NCBI RefSeq assembly: GCF_030272615.1
Contig: NC_081412.1
Span: 673,703,823 to 673,767,822, forward strand
Source of the DNA: Cryptomeria japonica
Taxonomy: Eukaryota > Streptophyta > Pinopsida > Cupressales > Cupressaceae
DNA length: 64,000 bases
Reading direction: 5' to 3'
The notes below the pieces were generated by a model. It ran no database searches and had not been told where the DNA came from. It worked only from the letters and a program-made list of their open reading frames with translations. The position numbers were made by a program, and so were the translations under genes. Positions 48,551 through 59,680 of the stretch are shown piece after piece. The stretch's first letter is position 1, and each line of letters opens with the position of its first letter.

Positions 48551-49672
48551 TCAGTATAGGGTTTCAGCAATAATGGTATATCGAGTAGTTTGGCGAATGA
48601 AGGTTTTACGTTGGTTATTTGATTGGTTGGGAGGAAGGGTGTGATCATGGAGATAGGTGTAGAACTCACTGTAACATGGGGATTTAGAACCGACAAGGCA
48701 ACATATCATCTCAGATTTAGGGATATCATAAGCAGGGATCCAAAGTTGTTCTACCAAGAACTCATAGCGTGTTGAATTTTGTGGAAGATCTAGGAGAGAT
48801 GCGATGGTAGCCATAGCATCAGCAGCTCGATTCTGATCTCTTGGTATCTGCTCAAAAGTGATAGTAGTAAATGATATCTTTAGAGTGTCCACCATTAGCT
48901 TATATGGCATGAGTTTATCATCCTTGGTCTGATATTCATCTATTGCTTGTCGAATGACTAGTTGGGAATCGCCATATACTTGCAGTTCTTGTAATTTCCA
49001 TTGTACGGCTAACCTGAGTCCTATGATCAAGGCCTCATACTCCGCTATGTTGTTGGTGCATGGAAATGTGAGCCTGTAAGACTTCGGGATGCTATCACCT
49101 TGAGGTGTGATAAACAGAATGCCGGCCCTCGAGCCATGCCTAGTGTATGAACCATCAAAGTATAGTTTCCATGGTTGTGTTGTTGTGATCATAAATAGCT
49201 CTTCATCTGGAAAATTGGAAATGAGAGGATGATCGCCTATGAGTGGTGCATCAGCCAACTGATCTGCAATAACTTGACCTTTGATAGCTTTACGATCCAT
49301 GTACTCGATGTCAAATTCACTTAGAATCATCACCCATTTGGCCAAGAGACCTGTCAATGCTACTTTGCTAAGTAAATACTTGAGTGGATCAATCTTTGCA
49401 ATGAGTTGTACTTTATGTGTTAATAGATAGTGCCTCAGTTTAGTGGCTACTAAGATTACTGCTAAGCAAGCTCGCTCAATATGTGTGTAATTGAGTTCAT
49501 AGCACACCAGTGTGTGAGAGATGTAGTAAACAACACACTCTTTTCCTTCTGCATTATGTTGTGCCAGTAGTACACCCAATGCTGTACTTGTTGCTGAGAT
49601 ATAGAGTAACAACGGTCTACTTGGATCTAGTGGGATCAGCAATGGTGGATTCATGAGATAGTCTTTAAGCAT
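48551..49672 (-). pseudogene. TAT RNase H and archaeal-type RNase H (aRNH)
   Basis: This is an intact 373-residue frame. Residues 10-140 are the degenerate retroviral-type RNase H (PLLLYISATSTALGVLLAQ to KGQVIADQLA). Residues 168-295 (49171-48787) are the second, archaeal-type RNase H: LYFDGSYTRHGSRAGILF, NIAEYEALIIGL, VYGDSQLVI and IPRDQNRAADAMA, with the D-E-D-D residues all present. This second domain is diagnostic of the plant Tat lineage and is thought to have replaced the first one's role. A stop at its end separates it from integrase. Confidence 0.93.
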
Positions 49673-50521
49673 CTAAAATGCTTGCTGGCATTGGGCATCC
49701 CACTGAAAGTGGATGTTCTTATGTAGCAGGTGTGTGAATGGGTGACACTTATTAGCTAGTTGTGCAATGAATCTTTGGATGGATTGAAGCCGCCCTTGTA
49801 ATGTCCTTAGCTGACTGATATTCTTTGGTGGTGGCATGTCCATGATTGCTTTTACTTTTGTTGGGTCAACCTCAATACCTTTGCTTGAGACAATGTATCC
49901 TAGAAGCTTCCCGGAGGTTACTCCAAAGACACATTTCTTTGGGTTGAGTCGAACATGGTATTGTTCCAGTCTATTAAAGATTTTATCTAATATGTTGAGA
50001 TGCCCTTCTCTGGTGAGTGATTTTGCTAGTAAGTCATCCACATAATCTTCCATCATAGTATGCATCATGAGTGAAAGCATGGCATGTTCTGCTATCAGAT
50101 CCACTATGATGTCGATATTTGGTAGGGGGAAGTCATCCTTAGGACATGCCTTGTTCAGATCTCTGAGGTCAATACAAATGCAGATGCCCCCTTTTGGTTT
50201 GCCGATAGGCACAATGTTGGAGATCCATTCTGCATAATCAATTGGTCTAATGAAACCAACATCTAGGAGTTTCTTGAGTTCTGTTTTGACTAGCACTGCA
50301 ATTTGAGGATGCATCTTACGAAGCTTCTACTTGACAGGTTTGGCTACTTCTGCTACGGTGAGGTGATGCATGACTAAATCAGGATCAAGCCTAGGCATGT
50401 CTGCATATGACAGTGCGAAGTTGATCTGACGCTTCTGAAAGAAATCTATAAATTTAGGTTGTTCCTCTGGAGTGAGAAGAGATGCCAGATGTATGATATG
50501 AGGATTGTCAGGAGTACCCAC
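49673..50521 (-). pseudogene. TAT reverse transcriptase with internal deletion
   Basis: The chain opens with LVKTELKKLLDVGFIRPIDY, then IDLRDLNKACPKDDFPLPNI and DLIAEHAMLSLM. It jumps directly to MEDYVDDLLAKS, so the palm block with the first catalytic Asp (normally in a D-G-F-S-G-Y-N context) and the P-F-G-L-x-N-A block are missing, about 50-60 residues. The jump stays in frame. The YVDD pair and thumb (LNPKKCVFGVTSGKLLGYIV) remain. A stop near 50325 separates an N-terminal stretch (50521-50327). This protein could not polymerise DNA. Confidence 0.92.
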
Positions 50522-50539
50522 ATTTTATTCTTTGGTTTC

Positions 50540-51883
50540 CTCGATGAGAATTGTTGATCATTCCTATTGTGCATTAGCAGGGAGAATGTCAAACCCTTCA
50601 TCCTTAGGTGCCTCAGAGAGGTTTTCACCATTGGATATGCTCTTTCTTTTTACTTTTGTCAGATCAAATAGTGCCACAATGTGGTTTTCACTGGAAGATC
50701 CATGTTTTCTTGTTATATTTTTGTAGCTAAAAGGTTTGGCATCCGCCACGAAGTATGCTGCGCTATTAAGTTTAATGGCGAGTCCAGCTTTGTGATCCCC
50801 ACTTGGTAGATTATCCCTTAATTCCAAAAAGTCAATGATAGCCTCATCGTTTTGGAAGAAGTCAAGACATGGGGGATTTGGTTGGTTCCATTTGATGAGT
50901 TCAAGGTGGATAATGGGAATTACTTCATCGATTAGGTTAAGTGTGTTAAATGTATCAGTGAGGGTCAAGATGTTATGGTGAAGGTCGTTAATGGTACTCT
51001 CCCTGTCAAAATCAGGCATAGGATGAGACATAGGGTCTGTGGAAGATGTTTCTAGTTCAGGAACCCATGTGGTCTTTATCTGTCCTTCTCCATAAACAGG
51101 GATGTCTTTGCATGGTGGAGGTGGTGATGTGTCTTCCTCATCTGAAGTATTAAGCTGTACCGAATCAAATTCCCATTCATGTGAGTCGGTCTCTGAATCA
51201 CTTTCCAGCATCTGATTGCTATACCATACTGGGATGTCTTTTGAGTTAAATATTGTAGGTGTGATTGGTTGATGTACCTTTGTAGTGATAGATGTTGTAG
51301 GAAGTTTGATGGGGATCAAGGAATTTGATACGGGGAGTATCGGTAGTGTTGACTCAGTGGCTTCTATGGGTATTGCTGGTGCCATAGATGTTGTTGCGGG
51401 TTCTAATATAGTTGCTACCGCTAATAGTATGGTTGATGGGATTACTAGTTCGTTTGGTGGGGTGAATGGCATTGGTGATGGTTGTGTTGGGATTCTGGGC
51501 CTTGGTGGGGTAGTTGTGATGGTGCTTGATGCTGCTTTGATAATGAAAGGTGTCCTTTTTGCAATAGGCTGACATAATGGTTTGTTGGGTTTTCCTTTGA
51601 ATTTGAGTTTAGGAAAGATCTCTTTTTCAAAGCCTAGGCCTGTATTACCTTTGGATTTTAATTTTGGTAGTAGAGGTTCATGTCGTCCTTGTTTGCAATA
51701 TCCGAAAGCACTCTGACCATCATACCCCATTCTTTGCATAATGAGGAGACCTTTGCCATACTGATCTGTAGGAAGCTTAACTTGTGGTATATCAGTGGTG
51801 ATGGGATCTTTATAGATCCATTTTGCTAAGTCCTCATCTTGGGTTTCTTCTTCTTGACTCTTTCCAAGGATGAAGGGCATCAA
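50540..51883 (-). pseudogene. TAT linker protein region with G-patch
   Basis: A 439-residue open frame lies between protease and RT. Residues 42-90 (51760-51613) resemble a G-patch: YGKGLLIMQRMGYDGQSAFG, then GRHEPLLP and GNTGLGFE. The glycines match the G-patch pattern apart from Ala-Phe in place of Gly-Leu. The rest is Pro/Thr-rich and low in complexity, then leads to RT. G-patches next to protease are known in betaretroviruses and occur in some plant Tat polyproteins, where they are thought to bind nucleic acid. Confidence 0.75.
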
Positions 51884-51922
51884 AGCACATGTGGGTGTGA
51901 TTAGTGGTTATTGGAGCAACTG

Positions 51923-52768
51923 CTATAGTATACCATGTGTTCTAGGAGAAGTGGGCATTTGTTGCACACAAAAGAGTTGACTCAAGTTGTATTCTCCAGG
52001 ACCTTCCTCTGCTATTTTCATCTCAAGCTTTTCTTGCTTGGGTATAGTGGTGTTTGAACTGGCAAGAGAGGCTGGACTTATATATGATGTGGAGGAAATG
52101 GCTTCTCTATTATTAGGAATAGTAATCTCTGGTTGATGGCTGATATTATGGCAAAATGCAAAGGGATTTGCATCGCCCAGGATTGTGATCTCTACACCAT
52201 TATGTGGGAACTTGATACATTGATGGTAGGTAGATGGAATAGCTTGCATGGCATGTATCCAAGGTCTCCCTAATAATAGATTGTATGGCAAAGGAAGGTC
52301 CAGAACCTGACAGATGATGTGCTTTACCACAGGGCCCACTCAAATTGGTAGTACCACAGCTCCTTTAGATGAATGCTCTACATCGTCATAGGCTCTGATT
52401 GTGATCTTCTTACAAGGATCCATTGATTCTACCGCATAGCCGAATGTTGTGATCAATTGTAGTGTACAAATGTTTAGGCCTGCTCCATTATCAATCAAGA
52501 CTCACTTGATCCTGTGTTGGTTGATAAAGCCTTCAATGTGTAGTGAAGCGTTATGACGTTGCTGGAAAGAAGAGTTGTCACTTTCGAAAAAAGTGAGACA
52601 AGGTGATGACTTTAGACTTCCAACCATGGCTTGAAATTGGTCTGTATTCAGATTTGCAGGGACCAACGCCTCTTGGAGTGCTTGATCCAAGATAGTTTTA
52701 TGAGATGGTGATAGGCGCAATAGTTCTAGAATGGATATAAGCGCAAGCGTTTTGTCTAATTTTTCCAC
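51923..52768 (-). pseudogene. TAT aspartic protease region
   Basis: The active-site motif VLIDNGAGLNICTLQL lies near 52495-52450, with D-N-G for D-S-G or D-T-G. The flap and second half follow, ending in [20 protein letters not shown] (52280-52220), the usual L-L-G-R-x-W-I block of Tat proteases. Stops at 52502 (TGA just before the motif) and 52340 break the frame. The segment 52768-52502 is the Gag-protease linker. Confidence 0.9.
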
Positions 52769-52799
52769 AAGATTGTACTACTTTGGGATGGAGGTGGTG

Positions 52800-54544
52800 C
52801 CTTATGGAGCTACCTTTATGGTAACCTTGCCATAAGGCATAACAACATTGCAATTTGAGTTGGGATTTTTGAAGGTTATAGTTGCAATTTGTTCACTGGC
52901 ATCATATAGATGATTTACAGTGTAATTATACACAGCCTGTGTATAATCAGTGGTATCAGTGCCTCGCCTAGAAGTGGAAGGACCCGTTTGATCTTGTGAT
53001 GGAAGTGGATTTTTGAACATCAAATGATCATTATTGGTTGTTTTTGGGTCATGTCCTTCAATTTCAATTTCTCCTCGATCAATAAGATCCTGAATGAGAT
53101 CTTTCAATTGGTGACAATTACTTGTCTTGTGTCCTCTTCCTTGATGGAATTCACAGTGTTCAGTATCTCTCCACCATGCCGGTTTGACCTGAGGCTCATA
53201 GTTTGATAGTTTAGGTAGAGTGACCAAATTTTGAGAAATGAGTTGTTGCAATACTATTTCAATTGGTTCCCCTAAGGGAGTGTATGTGTGTTTCTATTTT
53301 TGTTGACGAGGTCTAGGTTCATCATGGGATGTGATGCAACCTTGATTAGAAGGAACATTTGTGTTGTTCTGAGGTGGAGGATTTTGTCCTGCAAACCGAA
53401 CCATAGGTTGTGCATTTTGGATAGTCTGAGCATCCACAACCCCATCGTTGACGATATTCTTGTTTTTATTCCAGAAGCTTGGTTTATCACTATTGAAGCG
53501 CAGGCGAGGATGATCTTTTGGTTCATTAAATATTTTGATGAGTCCTTTCTTGATGATGGCCTGTTCACATTTTAAACCCTTGGTGATCATATCATTAAAA
53601 GAGTCTGTGCCTTTGACATCCAGGTGAAATTCCATTTCTTTGTTTAAGTTGGAAATGAATATTTCCACTAGTTATCGTTTAGGTAACTAAAGAGAATGTC
53701 TGCTAGACATTTGGTGCCATCATTGCAAGAATACTAAGAATAGTTCACCTGGTTTTTGTTTGGTGTTGCACAGATCAGCCATGGTGATGTCGCATTCAAT
53801 GTTATGAGAGTAATGAGCTAGGAACTTCTGGATGAGTTCCTCAAATGTTCGAATGCCACCTGATAGTCGGGAAAACCATGATGTGGTTGCTCCTCCCAAG
53901 CTTTGAGGAAAAAGGTGCATTAGGTAGGTGTCTTCATATGCCACTTCAAGACAAGCGAAATGAAATTCTCTGACATGATCATGGGGATCCCCCTTTCCTC
54001 TATATTTTTCAAATTTGGGTGTTTCAAATCCTCATGGAAAGGGTGGCATGTAAAGATTCATATCAAAAGGATAGGGACAGATGTCATTGAGTGAAAATTG
54101 GTTAGTCTTAACACCACTATGAAGCTGTTGGGCGAGATTCTTGACTTGTTGCCGCAACATCTCCATTTCATTTGGAGGAGGAGGTGGTGGGTTACCTCAA
54201 GGAATGTTATATCTGATGGGATCTCTACCTCTTTCCTCTTCATGGTGACTTTGTCTTTCTGATGCTTGTCTAAATTGGGCAAGATCAAAGTCAGAGGGGA
54301 TTTTTGCTCCTTCTTGAGCGAGTCTTAAGAAGTGAGGGTCCGCATTGCTCCTGAGTATTTCGTCAAACAGTCTGTTAAAGAGAGGGTTATGCTGGGCCCT
54401 TTCTATTGTTGCAGGAGTAGGAGTACTTGGATTTTTGTCATTCGCATTTCCTCCAAGTGCTTCTTGAAATTCATTGAGATTTTCTTCTTCTTCTTCTTCC
54501 ATTTCTATTTCTCGTTGCCTTGATTGTGATCGGGTTTGAGCCAT
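52800..54544 (-). pseudogene. TAT gag
   Basis: The ATG at 54544 opens MAQTRSQSRQREIEMEEEEE. The retrotransposon Gag core shows DTYLMHLFPQSLGGATTSWF and FEELIQKFLAHYSHNI (53940-53800). A late motif CEFHQGRGHKTSNC followed by HQLKDLIQDLIDRG (53165-53075) is characteristic of Tat Gag. It is a Cys/His knuckle-like block spaced differently from the copia knuckle. Stops lie at 54197, 54035, 53720, 53676, 53294 and 52802, with one or two frame shifts. Confidence 0.9.
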
Positions 54545-56940
54545 TTTGTTTTACAAGATTTTGTTGAAGTTGTGTGAAAATGATGATGAGTTTTTGATGA
54601 AATGAAAGTTTGAGGGTTGGTGATTTGTGTTGTATGTAGGTCTCTAGCACTGTTAAGGTAGATGTAACCGAAATTCCTTCTTTGAATTGCTTGTTTGTTT
54701 GATAAGCTTTGATGTGATAAGGTGTAGAGAAATCTAAGATGTGTTATAGATTTAACTACCTAGTAATGAGAGGATTCACTCATGAACTATTTTTAACCTG
54801 CATAGATCTGTTTCTTAGGATGAGCTTATCCTAGATGTAGAAACAATCTAAAAAGTGATGTGATGCGTTTGATTCAAGCAATATCTAAAAAGAGAACTTG
54901 GGACAAAAACCTCTTAATGTTTTGAGAGTTGGAACAGATTGATGATGATGAAGTGATGATGGATGAGTAAGATAATCGATGAAATGTTTTTAACTTCAAT
55001 AAAAACTTTGTGTCATAAATGGGACAAACTCTACCTCTTCCCTTTTGGGTGTTGGTGGTATTTCTCGAGCTATGTTGTATGTGATACAGACATTTGGGAA
55101 GAAGTTGGGATTAATCTTACCTCCTTGGTTTTTGTGATAACTCAGAGCTCTATATTGCATAAAAGCTCTGCGGTTCAATGATTCGGAATCAAATTCGTTT
55201 GTTTTGCCTTGAAGGTAGAGACGCATGTGATGCAAAAAGACTCTATGTGAGACAAAGATTTGTCTATTTATATAGAAGAACTTCCTCCTTTTGATCAAAG
55301 CCTTTGAGCTTAATGGTCTTCTTTTCAAGTTGATATTCTGATGACTCTTCTTCTTTCACAAGATGTGAAGAATGGTCATAAAATTTGACTCTTTGTTGTT
55401 TGCACTTTGTTTTTGATGTGTTTGGTTGTTTTTTTGAAAGATGTTTGGTTGGATGAATACTTTGTTTTTGAGAGTGATTTTCTGATTTTTCTTTGACAAG
55501 AAAACAAAACAAGCACACAAACACAAGAATGTTGCCTAAAAAGGCACAAATGAGTATGGGTCTAGATCAACCCAATCCTTGGACTTGTATATGACCCTTC
55601 CTTTAGATGTATTTTAAGGTGTTTTTCCAAAGCCTAAAGTCGGCTCAATTTGTAGTAGGTCTTTAAAATGAACACACTTCAAACACTTTTTATCCCTAAG
55701 GTCAAATGGCCAGTTGTGATAAATTTAGCCCACATCTTGATATTTCTTCAACTTTGGTACTACATACCTTATGAATCCCGTCGTGGCAGGTAAGGATGTG
55801 ATATACTAAGTCTTGCACGAGCATAACAAATAGATGATCCCTATGATGGGGGAGTCACCACTTTTATCAAGTCACAAGTGACTTTTCAAAAAGCTATGTT
55901 TCTACTCAAAGAAATATGTATGGTGAGTATCTTGGGAGAAAAACCATCTATGCTCTTGCACTAAATTATATCGCAAATATCCTCAATCAATAGAATGGGT
56001 GGGCTACTACTTAAAGGTGTTTAGTCATGTTCGATGTTTTTGGACATAAGTTCATTCTGCAGTGACTCACTTAAGAGCCTTGTAACTGGTCGTGGGGCCC
56101 ATTTTTCCTTTCGGCCAGTTACACTGTAGGAACAGCTATACCCAAGGCTACAGCTTTTGCTCTCACCTGATTTCTATAGCGGCTCAAAATATTTACCGCT
56201 CAAGGTCGTTCCCAAGAGTATCGATCCCTTAGCAGGCCTCTCTTAAAAAGATAAAATTTTGAGTGTTACTAACACTTTTCTCTTGCACCTAGGACCATGA
56301 AAGCCAAGGGAGAGGATATTGTGTGTTAGAGGTAGGACCACTCGACTGACTTTTTGCACAAGTGTGCCAAGCATGAAAGACACTTGTTCTTTTTAACCCA
56401 TCATCGCAATGTGATCTAACTATTTGGAGATGTTGCTCCAACAGCCATGGTGTTCTTTTTAACTTCAAAAGCAATGTGTTTTGTAATCTAGAAATTGGAA
56501 ATCCTGGTCAACTTAATGAAAAACACGTTTGCTTGAAGTAAAATTGCTTGTAAAAATCAAAACAAGTGGATTGTGTATTTTATGTGCACCAAAATTTGAA
56601 GTGTGGATTGTAAATTCTTTAGTTTGATGCAAGGAAATCAAATTTGTTTGTTGATTGTAAGCACCAAAATGAAGATGAGTCCTAACTTGCAATGGAAGTA
56701 AATGTTTGTTTTTGTTCAGTTTTAAAGCATCAAAAGGATGAGTGATCCTAACTAGAAAGAAATGAAATTTTGTTTTTGTTCAAGTTTTTAATGCACCAAA
56801 AGAAAATTTGTGATTTTTAATGGTGAGTTTTAAACCTGCACAAACAACAAATTGTTAGTAAAATCTATGTCCAAGGGGGGCTTCCACAAGCCTAAAATTT
56901 TCACTTTTTCAGTTACAAGGTGATTTTTACGACATTCTGT
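54545..56940 (-). other. TAT 5' leader
   Basis: About 2.4 kb upstream of gag on the element strand. Two short minus-strand frames (55524-55267 and 55328-54996), rich in Lys and Ser, show no recognised motif. Long leaders are usual in Tat-lineage elements. I see no further gene. Confidence 0.6.
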
Positions 56941-56944
56941 TACA

Positions 56945-57175
56945 ATAGCGCTAGTCTGTGTTTGAATAGAGGCACTATTTAACACAAAAGCGCTGAAAGA
57001 AGGGGGAGACAGAGAGGCAAAAGCACTGAAAAATGGTTAATAGCACCAAAACAATTCCAAAAGCGCTGAAATTGAGATAATAGCGCTATTGTAAGAACAA
57101 TAGAGCTAAAAGCATAAGTATCGGTAGCGCTAGAACGTGTTCAATAGCGCCAAAGTGCAACTTGTGTGACACTTT
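56945..57175 (-). repeat. AGCGCTATTG motif array beside the TAT 5' LTR
   Basis: About ten copies of CAATAGCGCT, CAAAAGCGCT or near variants on the plus strand, which is the reverse complement of the array at 42225-42500. One copy, AATAGCGCTATTG near 57080, is a perfect inverted repeat. Confidence 0.85.
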
Positions 57176-57230
57176 CAATATTCAGACATGTTAGTTTGCT
57201 AAAAAGATGATATTTTTGGTGTGTCCGATT

Positions 57231-57246
57231 CACATTGGGTTCACCA
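57231..57246 (-). promoter_or_regulatory. TAT presumed primer binding site
   Basis: On the minus strand TGGTGAACCCAATGTG follows the 5' LTR after two bases, in the right place and with the TGG start that pairs to a tRNA CCA end. I could not match it to a particular tRNA. Confidence 0.65.
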
Positions 57247-57248
57247 AA

Positions 57249-58634
57249 TGATGCCTTCCTAAATGGACAAGGATAGCAAATGACAAACAACACAAGAAAC
57301 CAGAAAATCGTTAGTGTTAGTCAATCAAAAACTAATCTAAACAGCCATATCAAGAGAGACACTAAAAACATGAAAGTATATTTAACTAAAGAAGAAAATA
57401 TGATGAGGCATCTCCAAATACCTCCTAACATGCTCTTAGCTCCTTCTCCCTTGTTCCTCTCCTCTCCAAGTTCCAAAATAGTGTAGCTCTCAACAGCTTT
57501 TTGCACTATGGATGCTTATGGAGGATTGAGATTGTAGTATTGTGCTCCAAATGTGAAATGAAAAGCTAATACTATGCTATTGATACTAAAAATGATTTAT
57601 TTTAACCAAAATGACAATATATTAGTTGATTATGCTAAAATGCTCTCTTAAAATGCCTATAGCTTAAATGCATACAAGTTTTCAGGATCTGGATTATGAA
57701 GAAATGAGCTCTATTTATAGAAAAAATGGAGCAATGGATGGTTGAGATTGAGCAATCTCAACAAGGGTCAGGATTGAATGATTTCAAATCCATGTGAGGG
57801 CTTTCAACCCAATCCCAGGATGACAAGTGTCAATGTGAGATAGGTTGAGAGGGGAGGGAATAAGCATTAAATGCTTGACATGATCTTGGGAGTTAAAGTC
57901 AAGGTTGGTTGAATGAATAAACTCTTTATTCAAAGAATAAAGCTTTTATCCAATGGATAAACTCTTGTGCAAATGTGAAATGGATGAATATGGTCAAAAC
58001 AATAAATGTTTGGGGAGACAAGTTTGAAATAACCATAAATGGTTATGTAAGAGCCATAAATGGTCATGTAAGAGCCATTAGTGGTCTTGGAAGACTTTGG
58101 GGGTTAATTTGTTGAACACACAAAGCATTAAATGCTTTTCAAAGACTTTGGAGTCTTTGAGAAGTGACTCCATTTTGCTTAGGAATGTGACAATAATTAA
58201 GGGATGGATTAAGCTAATTAGGAAGGGGTTAGAAGATTCTAGAAAGGGATTAGATTTTGCAAGTGGATTTGGTGGGTGAGGAAAAATAGGATTTTATTAA
58301 AATAAAAATTCATTTATTTCAATAAATATGTGCAAGTTGCATTTGTAGGAAAATGCAAGTGGGGGGGTTTTAAAATGATTTAAATAAATGTTAATTTATT
58401 TAAAAGAGGAAAAAGGGGGATTTAATTAAATAAATTGATTTTATTTATTTAATTGAATGGAATTTGATTTAATGAATGAATTAAAATAAATTGAATAATT
58501 TATTTAATTAATAGAAGAATGTTTGGAGATGAATTAATTAAATATTAATTTAATTAATTGATGGCTATTGGATTTTTAATCAAATAAATAGGGAATATTT
58601 ATTTAATTAAGCTAGACAGATTTGTGTGACTACA
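57249..58634 (-). repeat. TAT 5' LTR
   Basis: It is the same length (1386) as the 3' LTR and nearly identical along its full length. Its right end GTGACTACA is followed by the target duplication ATAAT. Confidence 0.96.
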
Positions 58635-58639
58635 ATAAT

Positions 58640-59218
58640 CATACTATATCTTTTATTTATGTTTATCAATTACTAAATCTTGTATTCTGATTTGTATTGA
58701 TTAGCATAATTGATAATAATAATAAATGATTAATCAAACACCAATTGGTATCGGGTTATATATACTTCAATATATATCGAGTGGCATGATAAAGGTTACC
58801 GATAGTTATCAGTTGTTAAGCCTATACTTATAGTTATTGGCTGTTAAGGCTAACCACATGCCGATAACTATCGGCTGTTAGTATTTTGCAAACACTGATA
58901 GTCATCGAGTGTTAAAGTATTTACATACCGATTGACATTAGCAATGGACATGCATTTGCTTGGTATTAAAAAAGAGGCACGATCGAGTAATGTCTTGATC
59001 GGTCATGACCGATCAAGGCATTGTTTGATCATACCCCACTTGTTATATACTTATATTGAATGACATTCATGAGATAGGACATAGAAAACAACAAATGCTC
59101 CTCTCACCTGCCACAAAAAAGAAGATAGTTAGATTCATATATTAATTCAGTAATATATATAAAACAAGATCATTTTAAATAGAATATAACTTGCATATTG
59201 AATGTAAATTGAACATCA
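58640..59218 (+). repeat. COP-C 3' LTR, right part
   Basis: It continues the LTR interrupted at 40241, matching 34884-35480. It ends at GAACATCA and lacks the last six bases (TTTACA) of the 5' copy. Confidence 0.95.
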
Positions 59219-59680
59219 GAAGACATTTTTACTAAGCCTTTGCCTAAAGAAACTTTTGAATATCTTAGAGAGTAGCTTGGGGTTATACCCTCACCGGTAG
59301 AGACTTAGACAATTGATGCTTGGCATCAAACTGACAGAATTTACAAGGAAATATTTTTCTGGCTTTGATGAAGGAGAGCTACTTCTCAGGGGAAGTAGTT
59401 GGTATTTGTAATTAGTTCTATGAACTGATTCTATCTAGTTTTTGTATTGCTTTGGTATTTGATGTCAAAGGGTGAGAGATATCTATGGAAAAACACATTA
59501 TCTTTTGGGGAGAGATTATTCATTGGGTGAGTGATTATACAGATGTAGAGATGATCTATATTTTCATTTCTGGTAATTGATCTCTTTGGGAGATTGTTGG
59601 TTTTTGGTTTTTGGCATTCTAACTTTGGCACTTAAGATGTTTTTCCATCTTGTGTTGCCATCAATGCCAAAGGGGGATAT
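59219..59680 (+). pseudogene. COP-A RNase H C-terminus, 3' UTR and polypurine tract
   Basis: It opens at once with EDIFTKPLPKETFEYLRE, the universal last block of copia polyproteins, which is the missing end of the frame that broke at 34695. A stop at 59273 (TAG in a Gln position) follows, then untranslated sequence. The purine tract CAAAGGGGGATAT ends at 59680 directly before the 3' LTR. Confidence 0.93.

Larger units (their letters stand above)
40242..58634 (-). mobile_element. TAT: Tat-lineage Ty3/gypsy retrotransposon, 18.4 kb
   Basis: The two LTRs of 1386 bases each (40242-41627, 57249-58634) are flanked by a perfect target duplication ATAAT (40237-40241, 58635-58639). Coding runs on the minus strand as gag, protease with a G-patch segment, RT, RNase H, archaeal-type RNase H, integrase. 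That order, with the second RNase H between the first and integrase, defines the Tat lineage. A plus-strand PMD gene occupies the region between pol and the 3' LTR. The LTRs differ at only a few percent of positions by eye, so this is probably the youngest insertion in the stack. Confidence 0.96.
34696..59218 (+). mobile_element. COP-C: Ty1/copia retrotransposon inside COP-A RNase H
   Basis: The 5' LTR is 34696-35486. The 3' LTR is 40054-40241 plus 58640-59218, because TAT sits inside it. There is a tRNA-Met primer site at 35487 and a purine tract before 40054. Coding modules run from 35579 to 39519. No target duplication is visible. The right end lacks the last TTTACA of the LTR and roughly a dozen bases of COP-A coding sequence, so a small deletion has removed it. 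The net length is about 6.1 kb. Confidence 0.93.

Noticed and set aside
51285-51572. Plus-strand Gly/Val/Ile-rich frame
   Set aside because: Antisense shadow of the Pro/Thr-rich linker of TAT pol.
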